Below are positions 36,377 through 44,924 of a DNA stretch of 64,000 nucleotides, piece by piece. The first letter of the stretch is position 1, and the number at the start of each line of letters is the position of its first letter. The position numbers and the translations under genes were made by a program. This DNA is from Flavobacterium cheniae (GTDB lineage: Bacteria > Bacteroidota > Bacteroidia > Flavobacteriales > Flavobacteriaceae), in assembly GCF_004363695.1 (NCBI RefSeq), contig NZ_SNZC01000002.1, forward strand, positions 248,001-312,000, given 5' to 3'. The notes under the pieces are model-generated. The model was not told the DNA's origin. It ran no database searches and saw only the letters and a program-made list of their open reading frames with translations.

Positions 36377-36468
36377 TATAAACTATAAATATAAATACCG
36401 AGTAAAGTTAATAATACATAAAGTAATATTAATAAAAACTCAAACTTGTATTTATAAAATAACTTCAT
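36376..36468 (-). CDS. Possible 30-residue single-helix membrane peptide
   Basis: The ATG shares its A with the TAA stop of the large secreted-protein gene (TAATG overlap). It encodes MKLFYKYKFEF followed by an unbroken hydrophobic helix (LLILLYVLLTLLGIYIYSL) and a TAA stop at the edge of the terminator. The positive-then-hydrophobic layout fits a small membrane protein translated by coupling. AT-rich sequence makes short hydrophobic ORFs by chance, so this is a candidate only. Confidence 0.35.
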   Translation of the reverse strand: MKLFYKYKFEFLLILLYVLLTLLGIYIYSL

Positions 36469-39400
36469 TAATTCTTAATTAATTTATGTGTTTGAGTATT
36501 ACCATTACCATTTGTAACTTTTAATATGTAAACTCCAGTATTGAAGTTAGAAATATCAAAACTGTTTGTTCCAACTGATATTTTTTGATTTAATACTAAC
36601 TTCCCTAATAAATCATATACTTCAACAGTAACATTTTGTTGAGAATCAATATTCAAAATTCCAGAAGTAGGATTTGGATATAATTCAATTACTGAATTTA
36701 ATTCGAAATTAGAATTACCTAAAACAATACTTGCACATGTGTTTCCAGATGTTACTGGCGATCCAGAAGCCCAGTTTGATGTTGTTCCAGTTAAAATAAA
36801 TCCAGACAAAGTTCCATTATAACTATTAGTTGTTGCATCTATAAGAGTTGTTACTCCCGCATTTGATGTGTTATTATTTCCTTGATTGAATTTGTAATAA
36901 GAAACTATATTATTTTGGGACGCTTGTAACTCACAATCTTTTGTGTTTAATATATCAGAATCTGTTAAAGCAATATTCCAAACTCTAAATTCTTCTAATC
37001 TACCGTTTAAATATTGACCTCCACCATCGCCTAACCAAGCTCCTAATGTAGTCGCTGTAACACTTAAATCGTTTGGCAAACTAAAATCCCCAGAAACCGT
37101 ATTATCTAAAATACCATTTACAAAAAGCTTAGCCTGTGAATTTGTAAAAACAACTGCTAGATGATACCATTGACCAGTTGTTAAAGTTGCAGTACTTACC
37201 ATACTACTTCCATTTTTAGCTTGATAAAAAACTTTCCCGTTTGCAGCTGCTCCACCGCCTATTGAAAAAATGGCGTAAGAATTTTCAGAATTACTTTGTT
37301 TTGCGCAAATGGTTTGATTATCTAATCCATTTACAAATACCCAAGCTTCAATGGTACCTTGAGGCAAATTATTCAATGCAGCAGTTGGTATAGTAACATA
37401 ATCATTTGTTCCATCAAAATTTAAATTAGTTGCGGGAACTAAAGCATTTACCGTAACTACAACTTCTGTTCTTGCACTTTCACAACCATTTGCATTAGTA
37501 GAAGAAACCCAGTAAGATGTTGAACCAACAGTTGCTGTACTTGGCGTTGGAGCTGTACCACTACCCGAACCACCAGTAGAAACAGAATACCATAACAAAC
37601 CTGTACCACCTGTTGTAGCCGTTAATGCTGTAGCAGTATCGCCTTGATTATAAATCACTGGTGTAGATACAGTTGCTACTGAAGGAATTACTGAACCTGT
37701 AGTTACAGGTGAACCTGCCAACCAGTTTGAAATTGATCCAGTTAGAGCAAAATTTGTCAATGTTCCATTTGCACCACCAGAAACTGAATTTGTTAATGTT
37801 GTTGCTGTAGGGTTAGCACTTGCATCATTTCCTTGATTAAATTTATAATAACCAACTAAACCAGTTTCTGTTCCCTGTAACTCACAATTTTTTCTACCAT
37901 TAGCTTGTTCTGCAGTTATGGCAACATTGTAAACACGTAATTCATCAAAACTTGCATTTGCATTTCTACCAGCATTATTTGCGTATCTAACATCTTTCCC
38001 AATATGTAATTGCGCTGAAGCATTTGATCTTATTCCTGATGAAATACCAATTGCCGAACTAGCATTTAAAACACCATTTTTGTAAATTCTTACCCCAGTT
38101 GCATCTGCAACACAAGAATAATGTTGCCAAGTATTTAATGTCATTGCTGTTGAAATTACAGATCTCCAAGTTCCATTATCATTTACATAGAATCCAAATG
38201 TTCCATCACCTTGTCCGTGTACTAACCAAACATTGTTTGTCATATTATCTACTCCAGAAGTTCCTTGGCCAAAACCTGCCCCAACTGGTAAAGTAGCAGT
38301 TGGGTTTATCCAAAATTCAACACTTATGGCATTTGTGAAAGTTGTAAATGGTGTAGCAACTGAAACAAAATCATCTACTCCATCAAATTTTAAATGAGTT
38401 GCCGGTGTTTCAGCTAAATTATTAATCGTTATTGTAAATTGTTTTTCAAAAAATAAACTTCCTTGATCAGTTGTTCTAACACGAATTGAATATGACGATT
38501 TCGTTTCAAAATCAGGGCTAGCAGTAATTCTTAAATTATTTCCGCTGATATTAAACGAAGCATTGTCTGTACTTCCTGTTCCTGCAACTAATGTGTAAGT
38601 AAATGTATTCGCAGCATCTGCATCAGTAGTGCTTAATGCTCCAACTGTTGAATTGGCTGCTACGTTTTCGTTTATTGCTGTAGCTGAAAGTGAAATATCT
38701 GTTGGTGCTTCATTTACATTATTAATAGTAATGGTAAATTGCTTTTCAAAAGTTAAACTTCCTTGATCGGTAGTTCTAACACGAATTGCATAAGATGATT
38801 TCGTTTCAAAATCAGGGCTAGCAGTAATTCTTAAATTGTTTCCAGAAATATTAAAAGCACCATTATCAGTACTTCCTGTTCCTGCAACTAATGAATAAGT
38901 AAACGTATTTCCTGCATCAGGATCTGTAGAACTTAATGTTCCTACAGTTGAGTTTGCAGCTACGTTTTCATTAATTGATGTTGCTGAAAGTGATATATCT
39001 GTTGGCGAATCATTAGTGTCGATTATTGTTATTGTAAATGGTTCTTCATAAGATAAACCGCCTTGGTCTGTAGTTCTTAAACGGATATTATAAGACGATT
39101 TTGTTTCATAATCTGGACTAGCAGTAATTCTTAAATTGCTGCCAGAAATGTTAAAAGAAGCATTATCACTACTTCCAGTTCCTGCAACTAAAGTATATGT
39201 AAACGTATTTGCTGCATCTACATCCGTGGAACTTAATGTTCCAACGGTTGAATTGGCTGCTACATTTTCATTAATAAAAGTTGTCGAAAGCGCCATATCT
39301 GTTGGCGTTTCATTTACATTATTAATTGTGACTGTAAACTGTTTTTCATACGTTAAACTTCCTTGGTCTGTTGTTCTAAGACGAATTGCATAAGAATTTT

Positions 39401-40283
39401 TTGTTTCGAAATCAGGACTTGATGTAATTCTCAAATTACTTCCACTGATATTAAATGAAGCATTATCTGTACTACCTGCTCCTGCAACTAATGAATAAGT
39501 AAACGTATTTCCTGCATCAGGATCTGTAGAACTTAATGTTCCTACAGTTGAATTTGACGCAACGTTTTCATTAATTAAAGTAGTAGAAAGTGTTATGTTT
39601 GTTGGTGCTGCATTCATAGAAATACCTGTAACCAAAAAGTCGTCAACATAAGTTTGTCCGCTAGCTGAAGCAGTAGCTCCAGTAGGAGAAAAATTAGAAG
39701 TCATAATTACTCTTAAATGCACCACAGATTGGTTATCACAAGCAGAAGGTAATACAATATTTGAAATTGTATTAAAAGAAATAGATGAACTATTTGCTAC
39801 ACCAGCTGTAAAAACACCACCAGAAACATCAGTCCAACTTGTATTATCTAAACTGTATTGTAATTTAAAGTCTCTTGCACCCATAAACGAAGCAAAGGAA
39901 GTAGAACCAGCCATTTTACCAGAAAAATTTAAAGTTTGGTAATTTAAGGTACTAAAACTAAAGACATAGCCTTTAAGTCCAGTTCCATTTTCCCAACCTG
40001 TCCCGGGGTTTTCGTTAAAAATGATTTGATTACCAGTTCCATAAGCATCTGAAGCTGTAGCTGGAGAAACTCCGCCAAAAGTACTCATATATGAAATACC
40101 ATTATTTGCAGCAATTCCTGTATTTGCATACGGATTTCTCCAATATGTTGAGTTGTTTGTGCTTTGATACGAAAAAAAGGACCCATTCCATCCTACAATA
40201 TTGACTTGAGCATTTGCAATACTAATACCGAATACAAAAAGAAACAATATTAAAGTCTTTAATTTAGTAATTGTTTTGTACAT
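36468..40283 (-). CDS. Large secreted cadherin/LamG adhesin-like protein with T9SS sorting domain
   Basis: This 1271-aa exported protein has a signal peptide (LILFLFVFGISIANAQ) and an N-terminal jelly-roll-like region to about residue 220. Four cadherin-like repeats of exactly 100 residues follow (227-626; FETKSSYxIRxRTTDQG in each). A LamG/concanavalin domain (about 628-790), an Ig-like linker (about 830-900) and a second LamG domain come next. The type A C-terminal sorting domain (IELYPNPTSGILNI ... GVYILKVTNGN) ends at KLIKN. T9SS cargo is exported and often anchored to the cell surface. Adhesion or polysaccharide binding is inferred from the domains. Confidence 0.88.
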   Translation of the reverse strand: MYKTITKLKTLILFLFVFGISIANAQVNIVGWNGSFFSYQSTNNSTYWRNPYANTGIAANNGISYMSTFGGVSPATASDAYGTGNQIIFNENPGTGWENGTGLKGYVFSFSTLNYQTLNFSGKMAGSTSFASFMGARDFKLQYSLDNTSWTDVSGGVFTAGVANSSSISFNTISNIVLPSACDNQSVVHLRVIMTSNFSPTGATASASGQTYVDDFLVTGISMNAAPTNITLSTTLINENVASNSTVGTLSSTDPDAGNTFTYSLVAGAGSTDNASFNISGSNLRITSSPDFETKNSYAIRLRTTDQGSLTYEKQFTVTINNVNETPTDMALSTTFINENVAANSTVGTLSSTDVDAANTFTYTLVAGTGSSDNASFNISGSNLRITASPDYETKSSYNIRLRTTDQGGLSYEEPFTITIIDTNDSPTDISLSATSINENVAANSTVGTLSSTDPDAGNTFTYSLVAGTGSTDNGAFNISGNNLRITASPDFETKSSYAIRVRTTDQGSLTFEKQFTITINNVNEAPTDISLSATAINENVAANSTVGALSTTDADAANTFTYTLVAGTGSTDNASFNISGNNLRITASPDFETKSSYSIRVRTTDQGSLFFEKQFTITINNLAETPATHLKFDGVDDFVSVATPFTTFTNAISVEFWINPTATLPVGAGFGQGTSGVDNMTNNVWLVHGQGDGTFGFYVNDNGTWRSVISTAMTLNTWQHYSCVADATGVRIYKNGVLNASSAIGISSGIRSNASAQLHIGKDVRYANNAGRNANASFDELRVYNVAITAEQANGRKNCELQGTETGLVGYYKFNQGNDASANPTATTLTNSVSGGANGTLTNFALTGSISNWLAGSPVTTGSVIPSVATVSTPVIYNQGDTATALTATTGGTGLLWYSVSTGGSGSGTAPTPSTATVGSTSYWVSSTNANGCESARTEVVVTVNALVPATNLNFDGTNDYVTIPTAALNNLPQGTIEAWVFVNGLDNQTICAKQSNSENSYAIFSIGGGAAANGKVFYQAKNGSSMVSTATLTTGQWYHLAVVFTNSQAKLFVNGILDNTVSGDFSLPNDLSVTATTLGAWLGDGGGQYLNGRLEEFRVWNIALTDSDILNTKDCELQASQNNIVSYYKFNQGNNNTSNAGVTTLIDATTNSYNGTLSGFILTGTTSNWASGSPVTSGNTCASIVLGNSNFELNSVIELYPNPTSGILNIDSQQNVTVEVYDLLGKLVLNQKISVGTNSFDISNFNTGVYILKVTNGNGNTQTHKLIKN
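38406..39605 (-). repeat. Four tandem 300-bp cadherin-encoding repeats
   Basis: Four in-frame copies of 300 bp are highly similar at the DNA level. Copies 1 and 3 share one variant block (around 39500 and 38900). Copies 2 and 4 share another (TTGAATTGGCTGCTAC). This alternation suggests duplication of a 600-bp pair. Confidence 0.85.
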
Positions 40284-40374
40284 ATTTTTTACTTTAAATT
40301 TTAAAAATTTTATTAAAAATCTAATAAAAAGACAAATTATTAATCCACATAAATTAGATATCCAATTTACATAT

Positions 40375-40382
40375 CAAAAATA
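40375..40382 (-). promoter_or_regulatory. Candidate -7 box of the secreted-protein gene
   Basis: The minus strand reads TATTTTTG, about 92 nt before the start codon. The -33 element is not convincing. Confidence 0.38.
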
Positions 40383-40441
40383 TAACTAATGTGAATGCGT
40401 TTTGATTTCTTGGGATAAACAGCAATAATTTGTGGACGAAA

Positions 40442-41092
40442 TTAGAAATCAAATGAAAAATTTCTTGAAATCGGCAATTCGAAGTCGTTGACTTTTATGG
40501 AAGATGCTTTTTTTTGGGTAACTTTAGATTTATTTACAACATAAGAACGATGAACTCTACAAAACAAATCATCATCTAATTCTTTGCAAAAGTTATCCAA
40601 TGTATTTCGTATTGTTATGGTTTTATTTACTAATTGAATATCAACGTAATTCTTGTCACTTTTTAGAAAAAGAATATCTTCATAGTTCACTTTGACTTCG
40701 TCAAAACCATTTTTTACAATTATATAATTAATCTTATTTTTAACGTTAGCCAACTCAATAGCAGCAATTAAATCAGATTCTTTAACTGGCTTAGTCAAAT
40801 ATGTTACCGGATTTACTTCAAAAGCTTTTAGCATGGTTTCTTTTTCCGTTTGACCAGTAATAAATATAATTTGCTTATTTTTTGCAAATTCTTTTGCCCA
40901 TGAAATTCCAGTATCTTTACCATGAAGATTGATATCCAATAAAACAATATCTGGTTTGGTTAGATTCATTTTTTCCGTCGCTTCTTCAACTGTAAAAGCT
41001 AACTCAACATCATTTAAACCATTATCATTTAGTAAATTTTTGATGTAATTAGCAATTAAAACTTGATCTTCAACTATTAATATTTTAGTCAT
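40442..41092 (-). CDS. LytTR-family response regulator
   Basis: This 216-aa regulator has a receiver domain (1-115) with phospho-acceptor Asp53 (VLLDINLHG), the acidic pair ED (8-9) and the Lys of TYLTKPVKE. A LytTR DNA-binding domain (about 125-216) contains ILFLKSDKNYVDIQL and FCRVHRSYVVNKSKV. LytTR proteins bind direct repeats. It is separated by 1 nt from the kinase gene upstream and lies 158 nt before the secreted-protein gene on the same strand, a possible target. Confidence 0.92.
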   Translation of the reverse strand: MTKILIVEDQVLIANYIKNLLNDNGLNDVELAFTVEEATEKMNLTKPDIVLLDINLHGKDTGISWAKEFAKNKQIIFITGQTEKETMLKAFEVNPVTYLTKPVKESDLIAAIELANVKNKINYIIVKNGFDEVKVNYEDILFLKSDKNYVDIQLVNKTITIRNTLDNFCKELDDDLFCRVHRSYVVNKSKVTQKKASSIKVNDFELPISRNFSFDF

Positions 41093-41093
41093 T

Positions 41094-42758
41094 TTATAAT
41101 GATTTTTTAAAACTTAAATGAAACCCATTATTGATAATTATTTCAGGGTGTACTCCCATTTGTTGACATAATTGTTTTACCAAAATTGGATTTATTTCTT
41201 GAGATTTATTTTTTTGTCCATTATCAGAATAGCTAAATTCAAACTGATCTTGAATTTTTATTATTTCAATTGCAATATTTTTTATTTGGTCCTCTTTAAA
41301 AGCATATTTTATAGAGTTCATTATTAATTCTGTCACCATCAAACCCATATACATTGCAGAATCTGAATCACTAATAACACTGTCTACATTTAATTTTAAA
41401 ATTATATTTTCATTAATGCAGATTTCAGAAAAACTCTCTTCAATTTTTGTAAAATACAATTGTAAATCTAGCGTTTTTTTATCTTTAGAAGCATACAATT
41501 CTCGATGTAATAAAGCAATAGACTGAATTTTGGATTGCAATCTAATTAAATCTTTATCTTCTTTATTCTGAGCTTTATTTTTTCGAATCGTTTCATTTAT
41601 CAATAAACTAATTAATTGTAAGTTATTGTTAATACGGTGATTGGTTTCACTTATTAAAAACTCATTTTCTGTATTTAATTTTTCGAGCGTTTTTTTTGAT
41701 TTTCTTATTTTGTTACTATAAAACCATAAAGTTGCCAAACCAGTAAATAAAAAAAGTAGAATAACAAACAATAATAATTGATTCTTTTTTGATGCAACAA
41801 GTTCTTTTTCTTTCTTTTGAATAATATAATTATTCTCTAAAAATTCATATTTTTTCCTATTTTCATATTCATTTAATAGAATATTAATCCCATTTAATGA
41901 ATCTGAATAATGCATGGCGTTTTCATAATCTTTACTTAAAAAAGTAGTGTTTTTTAATTCATTATAAATCTGTTGCATTTGCCAAAGATTGTTTATTTCT
42001 TTAGCTTTCTTTAATCCTTTTTGATAATAATAAATTGCTTTTGAGAAATAGCCCTCTTTTTGTTGGTAATATCTACCTAAATTGATAGAAACGTCAACAT
42101 ATGCTATTTTTGTATCATATTTTTCGGCTACTTTAAAAGCTTTTAGAAAATAATAAAGAGCTGTTTTAGGCTCCTCAACAAAACTTAAAAAACCTATTTC
42201 ATTTAAAGTATAAACAATAATTGATTTATCTTTTATTTTAACTTGATCGGCAAGAATTAAATTACTCAGTTTGTGTATTTTTACAACAGAATCTTGAATA
42301 TTATTATAATATTGTGCCAAAATTGCTATTCGTCTATTTAAATAGTAATATTTATATTCCGAATTATTACTTTTTAAAAATAATTTTTCTGCCTTATAAA
42401 TAAAATCATTTGCTAAATTTCTATTGCCTATATATCTCGAAATTTCAGCCTTTACAACAAAAATACGGAATAGTTCATTAGTATCATTTAATTTACTAAA
42501 AGTCTTTTCTGCACTTTCAAGATAATAAAAACAACTATCGGATTTTGCTAAGGATTTTAAAACTTCAGCATATCTAATTTTTATTGAAGCTTTTTTCTTG
42601 TAACTGATTTTTTCATTTCGAAGCTCACTAAGTATAATTACTCTCGCAGAATCATATTGAGAATTTTCTATGAAATACTGCAATCGTTGATCAAAATTAT
42701 TTTGTGAAAAAATACTTTGAAGAACTAAGCAAAAAAATATTGTAGTTATTATTCTCAA
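41094..42758 (-). CDS. TPR sensor histidine kinase (HisKA_2) with degenerate ATPase lid
   Basis: This 554-aa kinase starts at a TTG codon, since a stop lies two codons upstream and no ATG precedes the signal peptide (RIITTIFFCLVLQSIFSQ). A periplasmic TPR-like helical region (about 20-320) leads to one membrane helix (LLLFVILLFLFTGLATLWF). The HisKA_2 H-box is ETNHRINNNLQLI. In the ATPase domain the N-box (ELIMNSIKYAF) and a D-x-G (SDNGQ) are seen. The second glycine-rich box is replaced by EINPILVKQL. It is paired with the LytTR regulator. Confidence 0.88.
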   Translation of the reverse strand: MRIITTIFFCLVLQSIFSQNNFDQRLQYFIENSQYDSARVIILSELRNEKISYKKKASIKIRYAEVLKSLAKSDSCFYYLESAEKTFSKLNDTNELFRIFVVKAEISRYIGNRNLANDFIYKAEKLFLKSNNSEYKYYYLNRRIAILAQYYNNIQDSVVKIHKLSNLILADQVKIKDKSIIVYTLNEIGFLSFVEEPKTALYYFLKAFKVAEKYDTKIAYVDVSINLGRYYQQKEGYFSKAIYYYQKGLKKAKEINNLWQMQQIYNELKNTTFLSKDYENAMHYSDSLNGINILLNEYENRKKYEFLENNYIIQKKEKELVASKKNQLLLFVILLFLFTGLATLWFYSNKIRKSKKTLEKLNTENEFLISETNHRINNNLQLISLLINETIRKNKAQNKEDKDLIRLQSKIQSIALLHRELYASKDKKTLDLQLYFTKIEESFSEICINENIILKLNVDSVISDSDSAMYMGLMVTELIMNSIKYAFKEDQIKNIAIEIIKIQDQFEFSYSDNGQKNKSQEINPILVKQLCQQMGVHPEIIINNGFHLSFKKSL

Positions 42759-42809
42759 ATTTTATATGTTTTAAATTTTATAAACTTAATAAAATTAATT
42801 CAAATATGT

Positions 42810-43451
42810 TCAATATTCACTTTTCAACACCATCAAAAAATCTTCTCTGTCAATTTCTACACAACCTAAACTATCTAAATGGTCGTTATAGACTTGACAA
42901 TCTAATAAATGATAGTTTGCTATTTCTAATTGTTTTGCTAACGCAATAAAAGCTAATTTACTAGCATTAGACACTTTTGAAAACATACTTTCACCACAAA
43001 AAACGTGACCTAAATCAACGCCATACAAACCGCCAACCAATTCGTCATTTTGCCAAACCTCAACACTTTTTGCGATTCCTAATTCGTGTAATTTACAATA
43101 GGCTTCCACCATATTGTCGGTAATCCAAGTTCCTGGCTGATCTTTTCTGGAAATCTTTTTGCAATTTAAAATTACGTCTCTAAAAGCAGTATTAAAAGTA
43201 ACTTTGAATTTTCTTTGATTGATTATATTTCGCATGCTTTTCGAAATCTTCAAATCTTCGAAAAACAAGACCATTCGCTCAGGTGGACTCCACCATAAAA
43301 TTGGTTCATCATCTTCAAACCATGGAAATATTCCCGATTTATATGCTAATACAAGTCGTTCTGGTGACAAATCTCCTCCAACCGCTACAATCCCTTCAGG
43401 AGAAGCCATTTCTACAGGCGGAAAATATAATTCTTTAGTTAAAAAATACAT
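42810..43451 (-). CDS. aat: Leucyl/phenylalanyl-tRNA--protein transferase
   Basis: Aat adds Leu or Phe to N-terminal Arg or Lys, creating N-degrons for ClpS/ClpAP. The product has 213 aa from the ATG at 43451 (MYFLTKELYFPP). Signatures are VAVGGDLSPERLVLAYKSGIFPW, PILWWSPPERMVLF, SVEVWQNDELVGGLYGVDLG and GESMFSKVSNASKLA. An upstream in-frame ATG would add 13 non-conserved residues. A heptad repeat fills the gap to the DUF3127 gene. Confidence 0.95.
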   Translation of the reverse strand: MYFLTKELYFPPVEMASPEGIVAVGGDLSPERLVLAYKSGIFPWFEDDEPILWWSPPERMVLFFEDLKISKSMRNIINQRKFKVTFNTAFRDVILNCKKISRKDQPGTWITDNMVEAYCKLHELGIAKSVEVWQNDELVGGLYGVDLGHVFCGESMFSKVSNASKLAFIALAKQLEIANYHLLDCQVYNDHLDSLGCVEIDREDFLMVLKSEY

Positions 43452-43469
43452 TCGGTAAAGTACAAGTTC

Positions 43470-43554
43470 AATATCAAATTTCAAGTTCAATAAAAAAGTC
43501 AGAAATTCAAGTATAACTTAAACTTCTGACTTCCATCCTACGACTTCTAACTTA
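43470..43554. repeat. Heptad-type repeat downstream of the DUF3127 gene
   Basis: The right half reads acttctg, acttcca, tcctacg, acttcta in register. The left half reads ttcaata, tcaaatt, tcaagtt. AAGTCAGAA and TTCTGACTT are inverted complements and could pair. On the minus strand the array starts right at the DUF3127 stop. Confidence 0.55.
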
Positions 43555-43932
43555 TTAGAAAGGTAAATCGTCGTGTTCTTCTTCTTTAAAGTTAGTTGCT
43601 GGTTCAAATGCTTCTGATGCAGGCATTGGAGGCATTTGCGGTGCACTTGGTGCTTCTGCTTGAACTTTTTCAATTCTCCAACCTTGGATAGAGTTAAAAA
43701 ATTTAGTTTCTCCTTGTGGATTTACCCATTCTCTTCCTCTTAAATTGATAGACACTTTTACTTGTTCTCCAACATTATAATTGTTTAACAAATCTGTTTT
43801 ATCTTGTGCAAACTCAATCAAAATGTGTTGAGGATATTGCTCTTCTGTAGTAACTACAAGTTCTCTTTTTTTGAAAGAAGCACTTACTTGTTGTACAGGA
43901 TTAATTAATTTTACTCTTCCTAAAACTTCCAT
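43555..43932 (-). CDS. DUF3127 domain protein
   Basis: This 125-aa protein starts MEVLGRVKLINPVQQVSASF and matches DUF3127: KKRELVVTTEEQYPQHILIEF and KVSINLRGREWVNPQGETKFF. The fold looks like an OB-type beta barrel, as in single-stranded DNA-binding proteins (inference). A Pro/Met/Ala-rich tail ends in the acidic EEEHDDLPF, which recalls the acidic partner-binding tip of SSB. It lies 11 nt after the flavin reductase gene. Confidence 0.85.
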   Translation of the reverse strand: MEVLGRVKLINPVQQVSASFKKRELVVTTEEQYPQHILIEFAQDKTDLLNNYNVGEQVKVSINLRGREWVNPQGETKFFNSIQGWRIEKVQAEAPSAPQMPPMPASEAFEPATNFKEEEHDDLPF

Positions 43933-43943
43933 AATACTTAAAT

Positions 43944-44819
43944 TTATTTTTTTGCTAATAACAATTTCCAAGCATCAATAGCCCTTCCATTATCTACATA
44001 CTCTTTTGCTTTTTGAAATTTTGTATCCATATCATCGGCACTTAAAACCGCTTTGACTTCAAAATTTTCTTTTACAAATATAGCAATTTCTTCTTCGGTT
44101 GGAATATTTTCTATGTTTCCTAATTTTCCTAAATCATTACCCGTAAAATAGCCACTTTCTTTAATGAAATCAGGAATCATATCTACTCCAATTCCTAAAG
44201 TTGTCAATGGTTTTTCAACTTCAAACATCCCTACATTAGAACGGCTGTACCAGTTTCCTCCCATTCGTGCAACCAAATCAATTTTGTGTTGGTCAATCAT
44301 TCCTGTTGCATCTAAAACGGCTTCATTGATGTGAATTTTTACCACTTCACAAATTACTAAATTTCCTGCTCCTCCTTGGTCGCCTAAAGCAATCACTTCG
44401 TTGATTTTACATTCAAATTGCACTGGACTTTCTGCTACACGAAATGGTTTTACTTTGTCTGATTTTAGCATCGTAAATCCTGCTTTTTCAAACTCATTTA
44501 CACCATCTGGATATTCGGTACTTGATAACGACATTTGTTGTACGATATCATAATTCACAACATTAATTACGACTTCTTTAGTGTTTTGAGCGTTGATTAA
44601 TGTATGTTTTGTAGTATTATCACGCACGCGTCTTGCTGGCGAAAAAATCAAAATCGGCGGATTAGAACTAAACACATTAAAGAAACTAAAGGGCGATAAA
44701 TTTGGATTTCCATTACTATCCATAGTACTTGCAAAAGCGATAGGTCTTGGCGCTACTGCACTTTGTAAATATCCTTGTAATTTTGCTGGCGCTATTTCTT
44801 TTGGATCGATGCTTAACAT
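43944..44819 (-). CDS. Flavin reductase family protein (FMN-binding split barrel)
   Basis: This 291-aa protein has the flavin-reductase split-barrel start: LQSAVAPRPIAFASTMDSNGN, then NLSPFSFFNVFSSNPP and FSPARRVRDNTTKHTL. FECKINEVIALGDQGGAGNL and the later MIDQHKIDLVARMGGNWYSR complete the domain by about residue 210. An extra C-terminal helical part (about 215-291) follows. Members bind FMN and reduce or deliver flavin; the partner is unknown. It is probably co-transcribed with DUF3127. Confidence 0.85.
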   Translation of the reverse strand: MLSIDPKEIAPAKLQGYLQSAVAPRPIAFASTMDSNGNPNLSPFSFFNVFSSNPPILIFSPARRVRDNTTKHTLINAQNTKEVVINVVNYDIVQQMSLSSTEYPDGVNEFEKAGFTMLKSDKVKPFRVAESPVQFECKINEVIALGDQGGAGNLVICEVVKIHINEAVLDATGMIDQHKIDLVARMGGNWYSRSNVGMFEVEKPLTTLGIGVDMIPDFIKESGYFTGNDLGKLGNIENIPTEEEIAIFVKENFEVKAVLSADDMDTKFQKAKEYVDNGRAIDAWKLLLAKK

Positions 44820-44836
44820 ACTGAAACTATTTTTTA

Positions 44837-44864
44837 CAAAGATAACAAAGAATTACAAGTTCAA
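44837..44864 (-). promoter_or_regulatory. Candidate promoter of the flavin reductase gene
   Basis: The minus strand has TTGA (around 44862-44864), 17 nt, then TATCTTTG (44837-44844), an exact -7 match 18 nt before the start codon. Confidence 0.48.
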
Positions 44865-44924
44865 TTACAAGAATAAACATCAAATTAAAAAGGATTTTAG
44901 TATTTTTACTTCAAATACGAATAC

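Noticed and set aside
36288..36482. Basic hydrophobic frame after the VF530 gene
   Set aside because: It runs through the terminator and out of frame through the VF530 gene end; no conserved pattern.
38406..39605. Regular 300-bp spacing could suggest a non-coding tandem array
   Set aside because: The repeats are in frame, encode complete cadherin-like domains and lie within a continuous 1271-codon gene.
44845..44880. ACAAG-containing repeats before the flavin reductase gene, like the heptad arrays
   Set aside because: Spacings are irregular (6 to 12 nt) and the region is a promoter rather than a 3' tail, so it was not counted with the period-7 arrays.
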